From the NCBI GenBank assembly GCA_015179025.1, contig WHUX01000031.1, forward strand, positions 62,001 to 126,000: 64,000 nt of DNA. The letters run 5' to 3'. Made by a program: the position numbers and the translations under genes. The stretch is from Terfezia claveryi. Taxonomy: Eukaryota; Ascomycota; Pezizomycetes; Pezizales; Pezizaceae. The notes beneath the pieces are model-generated. The model saw only the letters and a list, made by a program, of their open reading frames with translations. It was not told the DNA's origin and did no database searches. This document shows, in pieces, positions 56,801-64,000 of the stretch. How positions within the stretch are numbered: the stretch's first letter is position 1; the number at the start of each line of letters is the position of its first letter.

Positions 56801-58894
56801 AACTTGCTTCTTCGGATTCAGCATTCCGACTGCTAGGCCCACCAAACGCATATTTCTTCGAGTTCCCGCCCCCACGATCTCCTGCATCTGCTGGTGGGCA
56901 CATCAAAGGTAACTATTTGCAACTGTAATAATGCCCATATTTACAATAGCCAAAATTCGCACTGCTGCCTATTTTCCCATCTGCCATGGATCCACCACTG
57001 AGTTTGTCGGTACAGAATTCCGAATTTCGCGCATAAGAAACAAATACCCGGTAACGGCTGGTGGGACTGTACCCAGCGGAATGCCACAGCTGCAGGTGGA
57101 CCCCTGTATCCCGCCAACATATGAGGTGGGGAAATTCCTAGATGATCGTCTTGGATATTGCTCAAACCTTTTCTAATAGCATGTGCCGTAGCGGCCGTTA
57201 GGTTTAGGTTGACTTCCATCCTTGTAAACGTAGCGATACGAAGCAAAATGCCACAGTGAAATGAATATTGTGGATGGACGCCATCTGTAGCTTCTTCGTG
57301 ACTTGGCCTGGCATTTCAGGTTGAGAGGAAGTCTGGGGAGCTGGACTGCAGTATTGTACACTTGGCTAGGCCTAATATCAGTCTTCTTGACTTTCACAAG
57401 CCTATAGCTAGCGCTATTGTTGAGCTGTTCCAATGAAAACAATTCATGCAGGTTAGCTTTGGCCAAGGGGGGGCAACGTTAACATGTGTTGCTTTGAGGT
57501 TCTTCGAAGATCGCCAGCAACTGAGCGAGCTATTTGCCGTGGTGAGCAAATATCTGAGGAATCACACATGCTATAACTTCCGATCAAGGGTCCTGCTCTC
57601 TAGCCTGGCGATTATATTGAGGCGATCACCCAGATGTAGTATGCAACATCTTAATGCAAGGTAGTATACTACTGGTGCATTACGGTCTGAGGATGCATCC
57701 CAAGTTTATATGTATGCCAATTCACACCTGGATTGTTTGTCACTGGTAGCGTACTCTATATCCAGCAACCTATTCCTCGGAATGTACCCTGGATGTCGTA
57801 AAAAACCAAAAATTCACTGACCCCAAGCACCGTGCAACTAAGGGTAGGCTTCCACGAAGCCTGATTCATAAGTGATGAACTTAAACGTGAGCACGAAATT
57901 AGACACCTCCGCGAACATCTCATGTGAGAGGAGCCTCGTTCCATCCCAGGGAGCCCTTGGTGCATAGCGTAGGCATTTATCTACTAACATGTAGTTTTGT
58001 CGTCGGATCAAAAAAGACGAGGTGGGGAACTGCAACCCCTCCAAGGCCATGAATGCGCCATGGCTATCCCTCAAGTGCTCGCAACGAATCTCATAAAAGT
58101 TAACTGAAGTCGTGTCTTGACAAATGTGCCCTCTGTACATTTGACCTATTCTGTTTGACAGTGGGGAACACTAGCTCCATCTGCAACGTTGCTCTTATTA
58201 GTGAAACTAGTGGGACCAATACTTGTGGTTTGTGCAGTCTCTTGGGCAAACGAGACGCCAATCTCGGCTTATTGCGGATTCATTGTAGTAAACGGAAGGT
58301 AAACCTGTAGCTCGCCAGGCTATATACGTGCCTGTGTTCGAAGGGTGAAATATACTTAACAAGCCTGCTTTTATTAGCTAATGGCGAATGTCGTCTCTCT
58401 TTGGTGTCTATGGCATGATACACTCTTCAAGCATATTGTTAGGACTAAGCTTCGTTCAAAAATTAAGTGAGGCAAAGGAATCGACGGGAGCAAGACTCTC
58501 TTTCGGACATAAAGTTGGTATTTGTAATGATAGTACACCGTAGCGAGAAGCATTTGAGTAAGGAGTAGCTGGAACTATACTAGTACTAGAGGAAAGTTGT
58601 GAGGCCAGCGGGAGAAGGCCAGCGGGAGAAAATAAGCTAGGAGCATTGACAATAGACTACCCGGAGGTACCCCGTAAACGTGCGTTGTAAACGCACGCTG
58701 CTGACCGGGGTTATTCCGTAGTCTAAGTAGTAATCTAGCCTTGTAGTGTCTGGAGAGGGAATATTATATCAGGAGGGGAAGCGGAGCAATTCAAAAACTT
58801 ACCGGAGTTTATATTTCTTGATTCTGATAGCAGCATTCCTCCTCAGTGTCAGACTACCTCAGTATTACAATCACCGTCGAAATTAAAAAACATA
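53806..58894. other. 5-kb gene-poor region with coding-like relics
   Basis: 53,930-55,000 is AT-rich with simple repeats. 56,650-57,470 (minus) has several protein-like stretches in different frames (for example LMKNGRGVAYWIKEWAEKRW near 56,700 and LFSLEQLNNSASYRLVKVKK near 57,400), and 57,838-58,140 (minus) holds a 100-codon frame (NFYEIRCEHLRDSHGAFMAL...). I could not join them with credible splice sites and recognise no family. They may be one decayed gene or an intron-rich gene I failed to resolve. Confidence 0.35.
54243..54297 (+). repeat. (ACTC)n microsatellite
   Basis: About 13 tetranucleotide units CACT/ACTC with two point interruptions. Confidence 0.9.
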
Positions 58895-60041
58895 ATGTCG
58901 CAAGTCAACTGCAGGATAACTCCATATGGAGAGAAGCGGCACTGCCGCGCTTGGTCACTGTACCTGAAGGTAAGTCGAAGGTAGCTGACCGGTCGGCGTA
59001 ATGACAATGGACAGAACCTGCTACCGGAGACTGATAGGCTTGATTAGGAGAACTGGATGTCTGGAAGCCCAAATAATACAAGTCCAAATAATACAAGTCC
59101 GAAGGAGCAGAGAGTGGAGCTCCTGAAAAGGTGGGAGCATGCACAGCAGGACTTCCGAAATGTGGGTGCTCACACCCAAAACTAGCCCGTACTATTCCTG
59201 AAACTAATCGACAAATACTATCGATAAGATATACGTTCAGCGTGCCATTGAAGAGCCAGTAGAATCTGTATGTGATCCGCTTGTATAGGACGAAGAAATA
59301 TGCTGAAGAATATTCAGGAGGGAGAAGATTATCACCCTGACATTCCTCCAAATGACTTCCGACGGAGTTTGGACCAATATCCTTGTGTCCGCGTTCATTT
59401 TGACGAAGCCGATACCAACACCTGGGCAAAGTTGGAGTTATTTCTCAAGCTTGATGACCAACTCTCACCTTTAGCTGCAGAGGAGCTTCCCCTGATTGTT
59501 GACCTTCGAGAGAATTTTGATCTGGAAGATTATACCAAACGCTTCATACTGGATGACGCCAACTTTCGCATGATGGGTAGCAGCGATTTCGGCCATCCAG
59601 TATTCTACTATCATATTATTATGGTGGCAGACCAGCAATCATTTCGCGATGGAACCTTGCTTCATGTTGATTTCAACCGATCCGGCGATCCTGCTCTGAG
59701 CTTCCGGTACTCAGCACTTCGCTCTTTCTTTCCTTGGAGGTCGCACCATGAATCCCCTGACTTAAAGCTGGGAGAAATAAATGAGTATTCCCACGAGAAT
59801 GGCGTTGCTCTCCATGGCCATGAGTACGTATTTTCCTGCTTTTTCTGGAATAGGTCTCTGCTTGCTTGCACATTCATACACTAACTTTTTTCCCACGCAA
59901 CGAAGCACGGATCTAACTCGACCCACGGTTGATATCTTGGTTGAAGAGATGGCCTTACGTGGAGTGTCTGCGGAAGAAGGTGGACATCTTCGACACCTTG
60001 CCATTGAAGCAGTATACGCGGTCAATGTGCAATTGTTGTAA
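58895..60041 (+). CDS. Four-exon gene of unknown function
   Basis: Proposed exons 58895-58969, 59048-59165, 59289-59823 and 59906-60041 total exactly 288 codons (287 residues). Exon 1 (MSQVNCRITPYGEKRHCRAW...) ends at a perfect GTAAGT. Exon 2 contains a duplicated SPNNT and EQRVELLKRWEHAQQDF. The third intron has a GTACGT donor. Exon 2's donor (GTGCTC) is the weakest point. The largest exon encodes a globular-looking protein (VDLRENFDLEDYTKRFILDD, FYYHIIMVADQQSFRDGTLL) with no motif I recognise; there is no signal peptide or membrane segment. The joining of phases across all four exons is the main evidence that it is real. Confidence 0.55.
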
Positions 60042-63000
60042 AGATGCTCTGAGAAAGTAGTGCTGGTGCTGTGGCGAAAGACCTGGGGCTGACGTTTCCT
60101 TCAATTGGAGTTGACATTCCCACTCCCATCCTGTTTCTCATTTCGAAATTTGATGCGGCTTTTCTTTCTGCTTTTAGAGCTGCGCCCTATTTCCTTTCGT
60201 CTATAATATCCCTTACCGCTTTCTTTTTTTTTGTAATGTTATTGTCTTTACTATGTTATCCCTATCTCAAAAAGCAGAGATTTCTTTCGTGGCGCAGTAT
60301 ACGGTCTGGTTCTCCAGGGTGGCCTGATAGATTTCCTGGCAAGCTATGTCAAATTGAACGCTAACTGCTCTATTCCATTCGTGATCTCATAGCTCCGGCT
60401 CCCAGGGCGGAACTTGGCGAATTGTGTCTTTGTCGCAAAGATGGAGAGACGCTTCATGCTTTACCTTTACATAACATGAAACACCATATCATGGGGCACT
60501 GGAGACTGCGTCGAGCGAAGGGCTAGCCCAGTCTGGTATAAAATGCATGAGAAGCATGAAACGATTCGAGCTGTTCTAAAGTGAGGCACAAAAAGTGCAA
60601 GCTACAGCGCAACCCTAACCGGCAAGTGAAGAGCTGCCTTGCAGCTCTGCATCTCGCATTCCTTGTGTATCACATTTACACAGATTATGCTGTTTCTTCG
60701 TGTTGGGAAGCTTTCATTCCTTCGTCCAGAGCGTCGATCTTGGGATCTACGCTTCACGCTGTATATCGATCCTGCCACAAGATGATATTGAGACGTACAT
60801 CGTAGCTTTTGGAGTGGTAGCGCTAGCATCTCGTGTAATCTGGAGTTCAGGAGCTTCGACTAGATCAAGAAAGACAGTAATCCAAGAAGCTTGATTTCTA
60901 GACGTCCCTAGGGATGTTTGTGAATGTTCTAGTGAAAAATCGTTAGCCTTCATGATAGTCGATGGATGATACGGAGATTTTGAGGCTGGGCTAGTAAACT
61001 TGTGCTCCAAGCAACATTCCATAAATCTTTTGCTCCATTCATAACTATAGGAAGCTTGAAGGAATTCACATGGGTCAATGGGACTTAGAAGATCCATAGT
61101 CTTGAGATACGTGGCTGACTGGGCATGGTTCACCTGCGGGCCGGAGCCAATCACCAATAACGGATATCTTGACGGAAGTAATAGGCATTGTGCCTAGACC
61201 ACAGCCATGACAAGAAGGTTCTCCCTTCTAGGTTCTTGATGTTTCCGTCAGAAACTTGGTCTAAGCAAGCAAATGGGCTCACAATGTGTGATGATCTCGT
61301 GCCTCCAACAAATCACCTTATGACCACGAACCAGATACTGCACGCCCGCGGCGTTACTCCCTTGTTGCTATTGTGCCAATGAGAGTGTGCCAAGGTGTCT
61401 CCAACTATTCCCAAGCGTTCCAGTGCTAGTGATCAGGCCGTTCTGGTTGGCCCAACACCGATAACCGCCCACAGTGTTCTACCAAAGACATGGAGGACCA
61501 TCTAGCCCACGAGAGCATCATGTCAGAGAGCAGCTAGTCTGGTTGCACGACCCTCCTCTTGTGGAGGAGAGAGCAGCCTGGTGTGAAGAACAGATCTGGG
61601 ATTGGAGTCGAAGGAAACCGATCCACAATTGAAGCTCTGAGAGAACCATGATCGGAAAAGTAATACATAGGCTCAGAACTGCCCAGGAGAGTCTTGAGGT
61701 GAAGAGTCAGTTGACAGGATTGCGAACGTACTGAGGAGTGTACTTGGTACTGGTCGCCTCATATAGGTAAGTCCCAGTTATGTTTCAGCCTGGTGGATCT
61801 AACCTGATCGGACTGCCGACCTGTGCGCTAAGAATAAATGTCTGATCACGAGACTCTGGTAATGATTAATACATACCTAAGTTCACCTCGACAACCGCAA
61901 CAGCCAACTGTTTGGTATATGGGTGGAGCAGTATCATCTTTCGATACTGTCTCTGCAAGAAGAATCGGTCAAATAATCAATGAGGCTTGGAAGGTATGGT
62001 ACTTACTATTCCCCTTCATACTCCGCGCCTTGAGGGTGAAGCTGACATCTATCGAGGAATGAGCCTAGCAGTAGAGCAGCCCCTATTGCCACATGAACAC
62101 TCCCTCACAAGCATACTCCTCGAGTGAGTGAGCGCTTGCAGTTTCATTACTGGCTGTGGTGCAGCTCCTGCGTTCCCATAATATTTGCCCAGGAAGGTAT
62201 CATGACACGATCTTGCGACTGTTGGCACGACCAATATTTTTATGAAATGGCTTGTCAAAATCCCTGAATGTGTCGCTTGAATTGTCGTGGGAAATTGGAG
62301 CTGACTGGAGATCTAGATCTTAACGTGTATCAACAAATAGTTTGGTTATCAACAAACAGCATTCATGTTTCTATATTGAGCTTAGTGTCGTCTCCGTTGA
62401 TAGAATGATAGTGGAAGCCTTAACCTTGCTACTTCGAGAAGTACTGGGGCAGGCGTCAACTGATTAAGTACCTCAGTATACCGAGAGACAGTGTGGAATA
62501 GTACCTGTTATCCAGAGGGAATTCCAGATGCTCGTGTCCATTATATCATAACGGATACGTGGTGCATGAGTTGTGATTAGGTGTCGTCACAGCCAGAAGA
62601 GAAGATGCGATTGGGAGATCGGAAGACTACCGATATTTAGTCTGGTTACCGATATTAATGCCCCAAACAAGGGAATTCGCCGACATTCCAAAGCTTGGTT
62701 CGTCACGGACTAGCTAAAATTCGAAAATTCAGCCCAACATCTACCGTAACCCTGTTCAGCTTGAGTAACCGTTATGAAACGGCAGTTGGAATTGGCTGCC
62801 CAGCGACAAGATGCGGGGCATGTTAGCTCTCTAAAGCTAAAGGCGACATTTCTCGATGCAGGCACGCTGGTTTTCTCTCACCAGTTCAACTTGGTTCAAT
62901 TATTAGGTACTGAGAATTCGGTATCGGCATTTCCCGCGGCTAGCCGTCACGAAACTAGGGCTATTTGCCACCCGCGGGCCTCAAGGTATTGCAAATCTCT

Positions 63001-63485
63001 TTTACCGAAATCCCCCTCAATGAGGCAAATTTGCTACTAACTGAATGCATGGAATAAATTTATCAAGTGTTTTTGTGCAATTGTTGGTAACAACACCCAG
63101 TTAAATTTAAGTCAGTCGCGGACTAACGTTAAGGACGGTGCCGGTCTCTCTGTATTGTTCTACACCCTGGCTATAGGTTAATAAACAGGTTATATTGCAA
63201 AGATATGGAAAAAGTGATTCCCAGTGCGGTATCCGCATATCATGATGCTCCTTGGATACCATGTACGTAATGGGAAGCTAGTTCGTTCTATGGAATATAA
63301 AACACGTGAGATACTCTCATTTTATGTACAGTTAATGCTTTACCCTGACTTTGAGAGACGAAATTACCAGTAGAGAGCAGGGGCATGTACGTGTGGAAAT
63401 ATATCCAAGTTTCACATCTCCAATTAATTTTCACCTCCTTTCTTTTGCAAAATCTCCAACATGCCTATTCGTTCTATATATATAC
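60042..63485. other. Gene-poor right end with unassigned frames
   Basis: 60,071-60,362 (plus) encodes a hydrophobic stretch (SSIISLTAFFFFVMLLSLLCYPYL) that may be 3' UTR or a separate small gene. 60,747-61,157 (minus, 136 codons) reads protein-like (LKTMDLLSPIDPCEFLQASY) but has no ATG-supported start that I trust. 61,838-61,993 (plus) looks like a first exon ending in AAG|GTATGG. None is recognised. TAGTCTGGTT copies lie at 61,535 and 62,638. Confidence 0.35.
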
Positions 63486-63488
63486 ATA

Positions 63489-63620
63489 TTTTTTTTTTCA
63501 TTTATAAGATCTCACTACTCGCATGCCCCACTAAGCGGACCATGGATTCCAATGGTATATGCAAGTTAATCTGTATGACCCGCAGAGAGAGAGGAATAGA
63601 TCCTTAGTCGTACTAACACT
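63489..63620 (-). mobile_element. Possible diverged relative of the LINE 3' UTR
   Basis: A T-run (63489-63498) is followed by ATTTATAAG, then ACTACTCGCATGCCCC, a loop, GGACCATGG and, further on, GCAAGTTAATCTG (63561-63573). The order and spacing copy the 3' end of the LINE at 5997 (poly-T, ATACTTG, TTACTCCTATGCGGCCCC, loop, GGGGCCATG, GCAAGTTAATCTG). No target duplication was found. Confidence 0.5.
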
Positions 63621-64000
63621 CGAGTGGAAATTACTTCTAATATCACGCCAAAAAATAGACGACTCCTTCATACAAACGCTCTAGTGGAAAACGAAATAAG
63701 ATCCCCTTGTTCCCTCCTTTCCCGTTTCCTTATCGGTGCCTGTCAAAGTCGTAGGTGTTGGTGAGGAGGTCCATCCGCCTATTCCTGCCATAGAATGAGG
63801 ATTATATAAAATTCACTTTGCAGCCCGCAACTCAAAATATACCAAAAGGTTTCCGCTGACTAGGAAATCCACCTATCGTTTATCAAAAGGGTTTCGTGAG
63901 ATCTGCTTTTTCCGACCCGTCTGTCAAGGTTTCATAGGCTGGTTTTTTGGCTGTATTATAGTAATCCACCATCATCCGTAGCTTTCGAATCCACATATGA

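Noticed and set aside
1..64000. CRISPR arrays, rRNA genes, biosynthetic cluster
   Set aside because: No regularly spaced repeats, no rRNA-like sequence, and no backbone enzyme (PKS/NRPS/terpene) were seen; the DUF1772 protein alone does not indicate a cluster.

Overview
This window comes from a filamentous ascomycete (Pezizomycotina). The housekeeping genes (a BuGZ/ZNF207-type zinc-finger protein, TIM50, RPN11, MTC1) are interrupted by short spliceosomal introns of 52-123 nt with GT...AG borders, and the intergenic DNA holds a Tad1-type LINE, Ty3/Gypsy and Copia relics, and small pogo-, hAT- and TA-flanked MITEs. The long, repeat-laden spacers would fit a repeat-rich lineage, but I cannot name a species from the sequence alone.

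Layout. 1-19,500 is a transposon graveyard: a decayed Gypsy pol relic (1-3045); a Copia gag-like piece cut by a 5'-truncated LINE with a 12-bp target-site duplication (5985-7401); two very short LINE 3' tails (about 7531-7617 and 8162-8235); an 8.16-kb full-length Tad1-like LINE on the minus strand bounded by a 13-bp duplication (9695-17883); a 46-bp LINE tail right beside it (17879-17952); and a 132-bp hAT-type MITE (19338-19485).

21,900-53,800 is the gene-bearing part: BuGZ-like (-), TIM50 (+), RPN11 (-) divergent from MTC1 (+), a small UPF0390/DUF2462 protein (-), a roughly 2,600-residue acidic AT-hook protein (+), a multi-pass membrane protein (-) and a DUF1772-type membrane protein (+). 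A 5.5-kb spacer (44.4-49.9 kb) holds a 126-bp TA-flanked MITE, a 757-bp pogo-type element and a 72-bp perfect-stem hairpin. 53.8-64 kb is gene-poor: one four-exon gene of unknown function (58,895-60,041), scattered coding-like fragments, and a possible diverged LINE tail at the right edge.

Two patterns stand out. First, six frame breaks in otherwise intact reading frames (three in the LINE, one each in MTC1, the AT-hook gene and the DUF1772 gene) are each healed by adding exactly one base, four of them in a C/G run; this points to missing bases in the assembly rather than pseudogenes. Second, the LINE family shows a graded series of 5' truncations down to 74 and 46 bp, shares a 3'-UTR hairpin with paired base changes between copies, and coexists with a dispersed 10-15 bp motif (core TAGTCTGGTT) that is in places itself flanked by short direct repeats.
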